Shown here: positions 52,710 through 60,771 of the stretch, piece by piece | How positions within the stretch are numbered: position 1 is the stretch's first letter | Layout of the letters: each line of letters begins with the position of its first letter | NCBI GenBank assembly: GCA_030528645.1 | Contig: JAUMYM010000006.1 | Location: forward strand, 1-61,135 | Length of the DNA: 61,135 bases | Reading direction: 5' to 3' | Origin: Erysipelotrichaceae bacterium | GTDB taxonomy: Bacteria > Bacillota_I > Bacilli_A > Erysipelotrichales > Erysipelotrichaceae | Notes under the pieces: generated by a model | The model's database searches: none | What the model saw: only the letters and a program-made list of their open reading frames with translations | Told to the model about the DNA's origin: nothing | Position numbers and translations under genes: made by a program

Positions 52710-53417
52710 ATGAAAAAGATACTTAGTGTTTGTTTAATGTTGCTTGTTGTAGCTTTGTTAGGGTATGGTTATGTGATGCTATTAAAAATGAATTTGATAA
52801 AAATGGTGAAGATTCCCATTGCCAAAAAAACCATTGCGCCAAGAAGCTTGATTACAGAGGAAGACATTGATTATATAGAGGTTGTACAAGGATATCAAGT
52901 TGAGCAAGTGATGTTACATAAAGAAGATCTTCTGGGAAAGTATACCGATATTCATACAACCATTCCTGAAGGTAGTATGTTTTATGCTTCAAGTTTATTT
53001 GACATTAAACAGTTACCGGATTATCCTTCTTTATTACTTAAGGAAAATCAAGTGGCGTTTTCTTTGCCGGTAGATTTAAATAAACTAAATGGCAATACGA
53101 TTGTAGAAGGACAGTATGTAGATATTTATGTATCATTACCGGTAAAACATGAACAACCTATTTTTGATAAAGTGTTGAGTCATGTACGCATTATTTCGAT
53201 TAAAGATCGTAAAGGATTAACGTTAGATGATACAAGGTCAAATGGAGTACCACATATTTGTGTTTTAGCAATTTCACAAGAAGCGGTGAAGGTATTATCC
53301 AATGCAAGTAAAGTAGGAGAAATCGAATTATATGTCAGTTTTGATAGTTATGAAGTAAAAGAAGAATCGATTCTTCATAATGAGTCAAAGGTATTAGAAT
53401 ATTTAAATAATGTTTGA
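52710..53417 (+). CDS. SAF-domain protein, CpaB/RcpC-like
   Basis: One N-terminal membrane helix (about residues 5-25) precedes a SAF domain: MVKIPIAKKTIAPRSLITEE, DIDYIEV, then GKYTDIHTTIPEGSMFYASS. The rest (QYVDIYVSLPVKHEQPIFDK, VRIISIKDRKG) resembles CpaB/RcpC, a Flp (tight-adherence) pilus assembly factor. At 235 residues it is in range. No other pilus genes are near, so its partner is unknown. GAGGTGA precedes the ATG; no clear terminator separates it from the methyltransferase gene 23 bases on. Confidence 0.75.
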   Translation: MKKILSVCLMLLVVALLGYGYVMLLKMNLIKMVKIPIAKKTIAPRSLITEEDIDYIEVVQGYQVEQVMLHKEDLLGKYTDIHTTIPEGSMFYASSLFDIKQLPDYPSLLLKENQVAFSLPVDLNKLNGNTIVEGQYVDIYVSLPVKHEQPIFDKVLSHVRIISIKDRKGLTLDDTRSNGVPHICVLAISQEAVKVLSNASKVGEIELYVSFDSYEVKEESILHNESKVLEYLNNV

Positions 53418-53439
53418 TAAAATATAGTAGGGTGAAATA

Positions 53440-54573
53440 ATGGAAACATATTTAAATCAAATTCTTCATGATACTACCTATAAAATTGTGTTAAGTAATG
53501 TAAAAGAAAAATCATTTTCTTATTATAAAATTGTGATTGAAATAAAAGATAATAAGTATATTGCCAGTAAATACACAGATAAACAGGTATTTCATGATAA
53601 TGATATTTCTTTAATGGACTATCTTTTAACATACATTGAACATTATAAACAGGTAAATAGTTTTGATGAGCAATATGAATATTGTTTAAAAGTAAGTAAA
53701 AAAAATAAAATTATGATTGGTAAAAGTAAAAACCGAGTAGTAAAGAAAACAATGGAACACAATCGTAAAAAACAGTATCTTTTAAAAGAAGGAATGTTGA
53801 TACCTCCGTTAGTAGATATGGGTATTTTTACCAAAGAGGGTAAAGTCGTTGCCTCAATGTATGATAAGTTTAAACAAATTAATAAATTTTTAGAAATTAT
53901 TGATGATCAATTGAGACAAAAAGAATATAAAGAATTAACGGTTATTGACTTTGGTTGTGGGAAGTCTTATTTAACATTTGTGTTATATTATTTTTTAACA
54001 AAAGTAAAACAGATTGATGTTTCAATGGTCGGATTGGATTTAAAAGAAGATGTTATTGTGCATTGTAACGAAGTTGCCAAACGATATGGTTATCATAACT
54101 TACGATTTGAAGTTGGTGATATTCATGGATATAAAGTAGATTATGAAGTAGATATGGTCATTACTTTACATGCATGTGACATTGCAACGGATTATGCTCT
54201 TTTTAATGCGATTGTTTGGAATGCTAAAATGATTTTTAGTGTTCCATGTTGTCAACATGAATTAAATAGTCAGATACATTGTGAGGAATTCTCTATTCTT
54301 ACAAGATATGGTATTGCTAAAGAACGTTTATCAGCTATCTATACAGATGTAATACGTTGTAATTTATTACAATCTATGGGCTATAAGACACAATTGTTAG
54401 AGTTTATTGATTTACAGCATACTGCTAAAAACTTATTGATAAGGGCAGGGAAAACGCATATTCCTGCTTCAATCAAGCATCAAATGTTAAAAGAAGTAGA
54501 AGCGATAATGGAGAAATTTCATCTTCAACCTAAGCTTTATGCATTACTTAAAAGTCATAAATTGTTTCCATAA
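53440..54573 (+). CDS. SAM-dependent methyltransferase, METTL25/RRNAD1-like
   Basis: A 377-residue protein with a class I methyltransferase fold in the middle: VIDFGCGKSYLTFVLYYFLT is motif I and MVGLDLKEDVIVHCNEVAKR is the acidic-loop region. VITLHACDIATDYAL and IFSVPCCQHELNSQI are characteristic of the family related to eukaryotic METTL25/RRNAD1. The N-terminal 150 residues are basic and could bind RNA (SKKNKIMIGKSKNRVVKKTM). The substrate is unknown. The tRNA-His gene follows. Confidence 0.75.
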   Translation: METYLNQILHDTTYKIVLSNVKEKSFSYYKIVIEIKDNKYIASKYTDKQVFHDNDISLMDYLLTYIEHYKQVNSFDEQYEYCLKVSKKNKIMIGKSKNRVVKKTMEHNRKKQYLLKEGMLIPPLVDMGIFTKEGKVVASMYDKFKQINKFLEIIDDQLRQKEYKELTVIDFGCGKSYLTFVLYYFLTKVKQIDVSMVGLDLKEDVIVHCNEVAKRYGYHNLRFEVGDIHGYKVDYEVDMVITLHACDIATDYALFNAIVWNAKMIFSVPCCQHELNSQIHCEEFSILTRYGIAKERLSAIYTDVIRCNLLQSMGYKTQLLEFIDLQHTAKNLLIRAGKTHIPASIKHQMLKEVEAIMEKFHLQPKLYALLKSHKLFP

Positions 54574-54591
54574 TTATTTTGTATTTTATCC

Positions 54592-54620
54592 TTTACAAAC
54601 ATAGTTATTTCATGTATCAT
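54592..54620 (+). promoter_or_regulatory. tRNA-His promoter
   Basis: TTTACA (54592-54597) and TATCAT (54615-54620) are exactly 17 bases apart. The predicted start lies about seven bases before the mature tRNA. Confidence 0.75.
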
Positions 54621-54633
54621 ATATAGTGCTAAT

Positions 54634-54710
54634 GGCGGTTGTGGTGAAGCGGTTAACACTCTGGATTGTGGCTCCAGCACTCGCGGGTTCGATCCCCGTC
54701 AATCGCCCCA
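54634..54710 (+). tRNA. tRNA-His (GTG anticodon)
   Basis: The cloverleaf is complete. The acceptor stem pairs GGCGGTTG with CAATCGCC and includes the extra G at position -1 opposite C73, the hallmark of tRNA-His. The anticodon stem CTGGA / TCCAG holds loop TTGTGGC with GTG at 54668-54670. The T-loop reads GGGTTCGATCCCC. CCA is encoded at 54708-54710. It is a lone tRNA gene with its own promoter and terminator. Confidence 0.97.
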
Positions 54711-54722
54711 TTATAGTGATAG

Positions 54723-54747
54723 AAACCTTAAAATTAAGGTTTTTTTA
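54723..54747 (+). terminator. Terminator after tRNA-His
   Basis: An 8-bp stem AAACCTTA / TAAGGTTT (54723-54730 and 54735-54742) with a T tract. Confidence 0.85.
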
Positions 54748-54866
54748 TTTATATAGTATAAATATAGTTATGTTTATGTTGTTATCTAGAGTCTGATACT
54801 AGCTAAATTTGCTTGTTTATAAAGTAAGCATTTGGTAGAATTTAAAATAGTTAGGAGTTGATAATT

Positions 54867-55715
54867 ATGAATAGAATTGCAATTTTGACAGATTCATCTG
54901 CAGATATTGATGCAGTAAAAGCAAGTGAATTAGGAATACATGTGGTAAGAATGCCAGTAATTGTAGATTATGTAGAATATATTGAAGAAGAACAAATTAA
55001 GATTGAACAATTACTTTCGGAGATGAAAAACAATAAAACAGTCAGTACTTCTCAACCGATTCCTGGACACTTAATGCAAAATTTTGATGCATTACTAAAA
55101 GAATATGACCATATTATTTTTGTGCCTATTTCACATAAGTTAAGTGGTACATATCAAACAGCGGTATCTGTTGCAAGTGAATATGAAGGTAAGATTACAG
55201 TCATTGATGCGAAGCATGTGTGTTATTTCTTAACCGATTTATGTTTACAAATCAAAGAGTTTGTAAAACAAGGTTTAACGCCGTTACAAATCAAAGAACT
55301 TGTGGAACAAGAAGGACAAATGAATGCTTGGATTATTCCTGGTGATTTAAAATATTTAAAGCGTGGAGGACGTATTTCTGCAGCAGCAGCAGCCTTAGCG
55401 AGTTTATTGAAGATTTTCCCAATCTTGAAGTTTGAAGATGGTGCGATTGATGTATTTGATAAGGTTCGTACGTTAAAGAAAGCTCATCAAACAGCGTTCA
55501 ATGAATTATTAAATGTTGAAAATTATGATGATTATAATTTCTATGTGATTGAAGCGGAAATGGAAGAGGAAGCAGCTATCTATGCAAAAGAAATTGAAGT
55601 TAAGATTGGGCGACCTGTATTCATTAACAAAATTAGAGCGGTTGTTTTAGCCCATGTAGGTCCTGGAACACTTGCTTTTGGACGTGTTAAGAAAATTAAT
55701 GGAAATCGTAATTAA
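54867..55715 (+). CDS. DegV-family fatty-acid-binding protein
   Basis: DegV (FakB) proteins bind a fatty acid and present it to a kinase for phospholipid synthesis. The 282-residue protein shows ILTDSSADID at the start, VSTSQPIPG (the fatty-acid carboxylate loop), FVPISHKLSGTYQTAVSVAS and GDLKYLKRGGRISAAAAALA, the standard signature. The ATG at 54867 follows AGGAGTTG; ATGs earlier in frame have none. Its end overlaps the metallopeptidase gene by 17 bases. No fakA is in the window. Confidence 0.92.
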   Translation: MNRIAILTDSSADIDAVKASELGIHVVRMPVIVDYVEYIEEEQIKIEQLLSEMKNNKTVSTSQPIPGHLMQNFDALLKEYDHIIFVPISHKLSGTYQTAVSVASEYEGKITVIDAKHVCYFLTDLCLQIKEFVKQGLTPLQIKELVEQEGQMNAWIIPGDLKYLKRGGRISAAAAALASLLKIFPILKFEDGAIDVFDKVRTLKKAHQTAFNELLNVENYDDYNFYVIEAEMEEEAAIYAKEIEVKIGRPVFINKIRAVVLAHVGPGTLAFGRVKKINGNRN

Positions 55716-56379
55716 TCAGCAAAAAGTCCAAGTCTTGGTTATACGAAAACGCATTAAAAACATGTACCTTAGGGTAGTTGATAAGACTACCTTAAAGCTT
55801 ACATGTTCTTTTCATGTAGATGAAAGACAAGTGTTAAGGTTTATTGAAGAGAAAAAGGATTGGATAGAAATTCATCTTAAACAGTATGATTCTATAAATG
55901 GAAAAAACTATATTGGATTAAAAGGACCCTATATTTATTTTTATGGTGATCGATTTTATTTTGATATTATTTTAAGCTCTTTTGATGATGTTTTAATAGA
56001 TGAAAATCGTATTTGTATCTATAGTATCAAAGAGGATGAAGAGTATGCCTTACATTTGTTTTATCAGTTTGCTAAAAAAGAGTTGGAAGTAGCTATTTTT
56101 GATTTAAAAGAAACGTGGTTAAAAGAGCTTTCTGTCTTTGGTGATTATAATCCTAGTATTCGTGTTAAAAAGATGAAGGGGAAATGGGGACAGTGTAATA
56201 AGATAAAAAATCACATTGATATGAATGTACATTTAATTCATTTCGATATTCGTTGTTTGGATTATGTGTTATTACATGAGTTAGTCCATTTAGTAGAATT
56301 TAATCATTCTAAACGGTTTTATCAAATCATACAAGCTTGTATGCCGAATTATAAGAAGTATGAAGGTCTATTAAGATAA
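55699..56379 (+). CDS. YgjP/SprT-like zinc metallopeptidase
   Basis: The 226-residue protein belongs to the DUF45/YgjP group. The zinc site is HELVHLVEFNHSKRF, where HExxH plus a later His match the family, and KMKGKWGQCNKIKNHIDMN precedes it (usually W-G-S-C). An N-terminal arginine-rich start (VIRKRIKNMYLRVV) is also typical. It lacks a signal peptide and is thus cytoplasmic. ATG 55699 lies inside the degV gene with a weak ribosome site, which suggests coupling. Substrates are unknown. Confidence 0.85.
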   Translation: MEIVINQQKVQVLVIRKRIKNMYLRVVDKTTLKLTCSFHVDERQVLRFIEEKKDWIEIHLKQYDSINGKNYIGLKGPYIYFYGDRFYFDIILSSFDDVLIDENRICIYSIKEDEEYALHLFYQFAKKELEVAIFDLKETWLKELSVFGDYNPSIRVKKMKGKWGQCNKIKNHIDMNVHLIHFDIRCLDYVLLHELVHLVEFNHSKRFYQIIQACMPNYKKYEGLLR

Positions 56380-56386
56380 AAAGTTC

Positions 56387-56415
56387 TTGCATTAAGATGT
56401 GATAGCGTTTACAAT
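56387..56415 (+). promoter_or_regulatory. Promoter of the leader-peptide/ankyrin unit
   Basis: TTGCAT (56387-56392) and TACAAT (56410-56415) are 17 bases apart, just after the preceding stop codon. The transcript would start near 56422 and run through a 26-codon ORF and a hairpin before the ankyrin gene. Confidence 0.75.
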
Positions 56416-56447
56416 ATTACTAAAGATACCTGATTGGAGTGACGTTT

Positions 56448-56528
56448 ATGAATACTGTTAATCATGTTTGGGATTTGTATAATGTAAGTGAGGACGATGT
56501 TTTAAACGGGGTTTGTACGACAAATTAG
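56448..56528 (+). CDS. 26-residue leader peptide or small protein
   Basis: An ATG at 56448, preceded at 56435-56441 by GGAGTGA, opens a 26-codon frame ending TAG at 56526. The peptide begins MNTVNHVWDLYNVSEDDVLN and has one Cys and one Trp, no signal sequence and no membrane helix. It lies just before a hairpin with T tail and is followed by the ankyrin gene. This arrangement fits a translated leader that controls termination, but no codon run identifies a sensed amino acid. It could also be a free-standing small protein. Confidence 0.5.
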   Translation: MNTVNHVWDLYNVSEDDVLNGVCTTN

Positions 56529-56535
56529 GTTTTTC

Positions 56536-56565
56536 AGTGGGCATTAATGTGTCCGCTTTTTATTT
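56536..56565 (+). terminator. Terminator/attenuator before the ankyrin gene
   Basis: An 8-bp stem (56536-56543 with 56550-56557, two G-T pairs) with a 6-base loop and a T-rich tail. It lies eight bases after the 26-codon ORF and 31 bases before the ankyrin start. No other promoter is visible after it, so ankyrin/EF-G-like expression probably depends on readthrough. Confidence 0.65.
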
Positions 56566-56595
56566 ATATTGTTTGTAGCTAAGGAGGAAACTATT

Positions 56596-57264
56596 ATGGA
56601 TCTAACAAACAAAGAATTTTTTGATGCATGTGCAAGTGGTGATTTTGCCAAAGTGTGTGCGGCTGTTTCAAAGGGAGCAGATGTTAATGTTAAAAATGGA
56701 GATGGACGTACGGGTTTAATGCGTAGTGCAAAACGTGGGTATGAAGATATTGTTCGTTTCTTATTAGACAATAACGCAAATGTTCGAGCTCGTGATAAAG
56801 ATAATAAGACTGCTTTAATGGGTGCAGCTAAAAAAGGGCATTTAGATATTTGTAAGTTACTAATTGAAAGCGGGGCTGATGTTGATGCTCACGATAACAA
56901 TGGTCGTAATTCACTGATGCGTGCAGCTTTTTTAGGTCATGTGGATGTATGTGAGTTGTTAGTGAGTCATAAAGCAGATGTTAATGCGAAAGATAATCGT
57001 GGACGTAGTGCATTATCAGAAGCTGTTTTAGCGTTTAAAGTGGATGTTATTCATTTTTTGATTAATGCCGGTGCAGATATTAACGCGAAAGATAATAAAG
57101 GGTGTACAGCGCTTATGAGAGCTAGTTACGGCGGTTATGTAGATTTAGTTATTTACTTATTAAATAAAGGTGCAGATAAAGATATTGTTGACCATGAAGG
57201 AAATAAAGCAATTCATTATGTTCGTGAACATTGTTTCTTAGAACTAAAGGATTATTTGAAGTAG
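56596..57264 (+). CDS. Ankyrin-repeat protein
   Basis: The 222-residue protein consists almost wholly of ankyrin repeats, about six of 33 residues. Repeating units such as NKTALMGAAKKGHLDICKLL, NNGRNSLMRAAFLGHVDVCE and GADINAKDNKGCTALMRASY are regular and well conserved. No signal peptide or membrane segment is present, so it is a cytoplasmic binding platform. The ATG at 56596 follows AAGGAGG. It is nine bases before the EF-G-like gene. Partners are unknown. Confidence 0.92.
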   Translation: MDLTNKEFFDACASGDFAKVCAAVSKGADVNVKNGDGRTGLMRSAKRGYEDIVRFLLDNNANVRARDKDNKTALMGAAKKGHLDICKLLIESGADVDAHDNNGRNSLMRAAFLGHVDVCELLVSHKADVNAKDNRGRSALSEAVLAFKVDVIHFLINAGADINAKDNKGCTALMRASYGGYVDLVIYLLNKGADKDIVDHEGNKAIHYVREHCFLELKDYLK

Positions 57265-57273
57265 GTGATTAGC

Positions 57274-59346
57274 ATGAAAGACTATTTAGCAAGTGAAGTT
57301 CGCAATGTTGTTTTGTTAGGGCATAGTGGAAGTGGTAAAACAAGTTTAGTAGAAGCTGCGTTATATTTTACAAAAGCGATTGATCGTTTAGGTAAAATTA
57401 GTGATGGTAACTGTACATTGGATTATGACCAAGAAGAAATGAAGCGTCAACAATCTGTATTTACAGCTTTAGCGCCGGTAGAGTGGTTAAATTGCAAAAT
57501 TAACTTTATTGATACTCCAGGTTATTTGGATTATGAAGGAGAACAAAGAGCTGGAATTCGTGTTGGAGATAATGCTTTGATTGTTGTTGGTGCAAAAGAA
57601 GGCGTAGAGGCTGGCACACTAAAGGCTTGGAAGATTGTCAATCGTAAAAAATTACCGACGATTTTCTTTATTAATAAAATTGACGAAGAAAATGCTTCGT
57701 TTGATAAGACATATAATGAGCTAAGAGAACATTTTGGTAAGACGGTTATTCCATTTGAAATGCCAATTGTAGAAAATGGTGTTGTAGTGGGTTCTGTTAA
57801 TATTTTAAGAAATAAGGCTTGGTATTATGCTGATCGTGAAACGGCTAAGGAAGTTCCTGATCATTTAAAAGAGGCAGTAAGTGTGTATTATCAACAAATT
57901 GCTGAAGCAATTGCAATGCAAGATGAAGAGTTAATGGAAAAGTTTTTCTCAGGAGAAACATTTGATGAAAAAGAAGTAGCTAAGGGTTTACGTATTGGTG
58001 TACGTAATGGTGATATACGTCCAGTTTATTGTGGTAGTGCAACCCATTCAACAGGTATTCGTCGTTTAATGGATTTAATCATTGAGTATTTCCCTTCTTA
58101 TGCTGAAAAAGGAGTTGTGGAAGCGAAAGATCTTGATGGTAATCAAGTGTTACTTGAGACAAATGAAAAGGAAAGTTTATCAGCATTTGTCTTTAAAACA
58201 ATTATTGACCCGTTTGTTGGTAAAATTTCATTCTTAAAGGTCATGAGTGGAACGTTAATTAGCGATTCTGTTGTTTATAATTCAAAGAAAGAACAAAATG
58301 AAAAGATTGCTCAAATTTATTTAATTAAAGGTAAGAACCAAGTTGCAGCAGGTAAATTGTTTACCGGAGATATTGGTTGTGTGGTTAAACTTTCTAATAC
58401 AGATACAAATGATACATTGTGTTTAAAAAATAAAGTGGTAGTATTTGATGAAATTGAGTTTCCAAAACCAATGCTTGGTGTTGCGATTTGGCCAAAAACA
58501 AAACTTGATGAAGATAAGATGAGTTTTGCGGTTGCTAAAATGTTAGAAGAAGATAAATCTTTAAGATTAGATAAAAACGTTGAAACACACGAACAAGTCT
58601 TATATGCAATGGGTGATCAAGCGATTGATGTTGTGATTAATAAGTTAAAAACAAAATATAAAGTAGAAGTTACAACAACACAGCCAAAAGTTCAATACCG
58701 TGAAACAATTCGTGGTAAAGTAGAGGCAGAAGGTAAACATAAAAAACAATCAGGTGGTGCAGGACAATATGGTCATGTATGGATTCGTTTTGAACCATGT
58801 GAAAGTGAAGAAATGGTATTTGAAGAAGAGGTGTTTGGTGGTGCAGTTCCTAAACAATATTTCCCTGCAACGGAAGCAGGCTTGAGAGAGTGTATGAATA
58901 AGGGAGTATTGGCTGGATATAAAGTTGTAGGTGTAAAAGCAACGCTTTATGATGGAAGCTATCACGATGTCGATAGTAAAGAAATTGCCTTTAAAGCAGC
59001 AGCAAGGTTAGCTTATAAGGCAGGTATGCCAAAAGCAAAACCTGTGTTACTTGAGCCGGTAGGTAAGGTTATTGTGGAAGTTCCTGAAGAATATACAGGA
59101 ACAATTATTGGTGATTTTAATAAACGTCGTGGAATGATTGTCGGTATGGAATTAAATGATGATAAAGATCAAGTAATTACCGCGGAAGTTCCAATGTCTG
59201 AAATGCAAAAGTATGCGACAGATTTAAGAAGTATGACACAAGGTCGTGGTGTATATAGTATGGAATTTGATCGCTATGAACAAGCTCCGGCCCATATTTC
59301 TGATAAGGTAATTAAAGAAGCAGTAAAAGACGAAGACGAAGATTAA
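57274..59346 (+). CDS. EF-G-like translational GTPase (FusA2 type)
   Basis: A 690-residue EF-G paralogue. G1 reads GHSGSGKTSL in place of the canonical EF-G AHIDAGKTT, G3 is DTPGYLDY and G4 is NKIDEE. Domain IV contains GGAGQYGHVWIRFEPC and the C-terminal domain ends SMTQGRGVYSMEFDRYEQ. The altered G1 and G3 motifs are those of the FusA2/EF-G-like group rather than housekeeping EF-G or TetM-type protection proteins. The ATG at 57274 follows AGGTGAT. It is co-transcribed with the ankyrin gene. Role unproven. Confidence 0.92.
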   Translation: MKDYLASEVRNVVLLGHSGSGKTSLVEAALYFTKAIDRLGKISDGNCTLDYDQEEMKRQQSVFTALAPVEWLNCKINFIDTPGYLDYEGEQRAGIRVGDNALIVVGAKEGVEAGTLKAWKIVNRKKLPTIFFINKIDEENASFDKTYNELREHFGKTVIPFEMPIVENGVVVGSVNILRNKAWYYADRETAKEVPDHLKEAVSVYYQQIAEAIAMQDEELMEKFFSGETFDEKEVAKGLRIGVRNGDIRPVYCGSATHSTGIRRLMDLIIEYFPSYAEKGVVEAKDLDGNQVLLETNEKESLSAFVFKTIIDPFVGKISFLKVMSGTLISDSVVYNSKKEQNEKIAQIYLIKGKNQVAAGKLFTGDIGCVVKLSNTDTNDTLCLKNKVVVFDEIEFPKPMLGVAIWPKTKLDEDKMSFAVAKMLEEDKSLRLDKNVETHEQVLYAMGDQAIDVVINKLKTKYKVEVTTTQPKVQYRETIRGKVEAEGKHKKQSGGAGQYGHVWIRFEPCESEEMVFEEEVFGGAVPKQYFPATEAGLRECMNKGVLAGYKVVGVKATLYDGSYHDVDSKEIAFKAAARLAYKAGMPKAKPVLLEPVGKVIVEVPEEYTGTIIGDFNKRRGMIVGMELNDDKDQVITAEVPMSEMQKYATDLRSMTQGRGVYSMEFDRYEQAPAHISDKVIKEAVKDEDED

Positions 59347-59349
59347 TGT

Positions 59350-59386
59350 AACAAAAACAAACCTTTAAAGGTTTGTTTTTGTTTTG
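59350..59386. terminator. Long palindromic terminator after the EF-G-like gene
   Basis: A 34-base perfect palindrome (arms 59350-59366 and 59367-59383) rich in A and T with a T-rich tail. Confidence 0.85.
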
Positions 59387-59432
59387 CAGAATATAATTAT
59401 GATTAAGTAATTATTTAATTTAAAATTTAGTA

Positions 59433-59461
59433 TTTACAAAAATAAATTGAAATAGTATACT
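59433..59461 (+). promoter_or_regulatory. Promoter of the MFS gene
   Basis: TTTACA (59433-59438) and TATACT (59456-59461) are 17 bases apart. The spacing is ideal, and the start would fall near 59468. Confidence 0.75.
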
Positions 59462-59488
59462 TTATTTAAATATATATTAAATTAAATA

Positions 59489-59504
59489 TTAAACAAATGT
59501 TTAA
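59489..59504. promoter_or_regulatory. Possible operator in the MFS leader
   Basis: TTAAAC-AAAT-GTTTAA is a perfect inverted repeat directly before GAGGTG (59505-59510), the ribosome site. A looser AT-rich repeat (59465-59481) sits over the transcript start. Both suit a repressor of an efflux gene. Confidence 0.45.
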
Positions 59505-59516
59505 AGAGGTGTGCGT

Positions 59517-60770
59517 ATGAAAAAGATTTTAAAGAACAAACTATTTATGTATTTAACCTTTTCTGATTTAATTTCAAATTTTGGTGATACTGTATATTAT
59601 CTAGCTTTGATGAATTATGTGCTTTTTTTAGAAAATCCAAGTCTTGCATTATCCATTATTGCCTTTTCTGAAACATTGCCTATAGGAGTTCGCTTGTTTA
59701 CGGGGTATATATCGGATAAAATTCACAATAAAATTAAAGTTATAAAACTATCTTTAATGATTCGATCTGTGATGTTTATGATATTAGGTTATATGATGAG
59801 GTTTAATCCCAATTTGTGGATTGTTGTAGTAGCTTCTGTGATTAGTTTTTTATCTAGTGTTGCCGGGCAACTTGAAAATGGTCTTTATATCCCAATACAT
59901 TTAAGAATAATTGAGAATGAAGAACGAGGGAAATATATGGGTTTTACACAAAGTTTGCATTTAAGTGCATATATTCTTTTCCAACCGTTAGGAGCGCTAT
60001 TAATTTCACTGCTAAGTTTTTCTCATTTAGCTTATTTAAATGCATTTACTTTTTTAATTCCATTGGGAATCATTATCCTTTTAAGTAAACGATTAAACCA
60101 TTTATTTGATGAAAAACCGATTCACTTTAATCAAGGTGAACTTCAAAAAAATGGTGTTTTTAAAAATATGATCAATACTTTAAAGTTATCTGTTAGTGAA
60201 ATGAAAAAAATACCTGATTTAAATATGTGTATGATTATAGTTCCTATTATCAATGGATTATTTGCTGTATTTCCAATCATTATTACATTAATTATGGCAA
60301 GTAATGTTCAATTTATTATTAAAACACCTGCTATTACTTTAGCTATGATACAAACAAGTCATTTAATAGGTGCGATTTTAGGTGGTGTATTGGTGATGTC
60401 TCTGTTTAAAAATCTTAGTATTTATAATACATTAAAAATATCAATGGTGATTACCGTGTTACTTATGGTTTCACTATTCATTCAACAAGTTTATATTATG
60501 ATGATTTTATTTTTGATTTTGGGAATTGTAGTTGGAGGAGTAAATCCTAAATTACAGACCTTAATTTTTAATCGTATTTCAGAGGATAAAATTGCGACAG
60601 TCAGTGGTGGTATTGCAACCTATTTCCAAATGGGAATGATTATTATGAAGATGGTAGTTTCAGGCTTGTTGTTAGTCTTGAATGCCGAAGCATTATCGCT
60701 TATTATGTTAGTGATAGCTTTGATTTTTTTAGGGTATGTTATTTTTAGTAGAAAGGAAGTGAAGAATTAA
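59517..60770 (+). CDS. Major facilitator superfamily transporter
   Basis: This 417-residue protein has about 12 hydrophobic segments. The first reads LFMYLTFSDLISNFGDTVYY, similar to the MFS_3-type and macrolide-efflux-like exporters. GVRLFTGYISDKIHNKIKVI matches the conserved loop between helices 2 and 3 (G-x-D-R/K type). NEERGKYMGFTQSLHLSAYI and VVGGVNPKLQTLIFNRIS are also typical. The ATG at 59517 follows GAGGTG. The substrate cannot be told. The next gene starts two bases after its stop, so they are co-transcribed. Confidence 0.82.
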   Translation: MKKILKNKLFMYLTFSDLISNFGDTVYYLALMNYVLFLENPSLALSIIAFSETLPIGVRLFTGYISDKIHNKIKVIKLSLMIRSVMFMILGYMMRFNPNLWIVVVASVISFLSSVAGQLENGLYIPIHLRIIENEERGKYMGFTQSLHLSAYILFQPLGALLISLLSFSHLAYLNAFTFLIPLGIIILLSKRLNHLFDEKPIHFNQGELQKNGVFKNMINTLKLSVSEMKKIPDLNMCMIIVPIINGLFAVFPIIITLIMASNVQFIIKTPAITLAMIQTSHLIGAILGGVLVMSLFKNLSIYNTLKISMVITVLLMVSLFIQQVYIMMILFLILGIVVGGVNPKLQTLIFNRISEDKIATVSGGIATYFQMGMIIMKMVVSGLLLVLNAEALSLIMLVIALIFLGYVIFSRKEVKN

Positions 60771-60771
60771 T

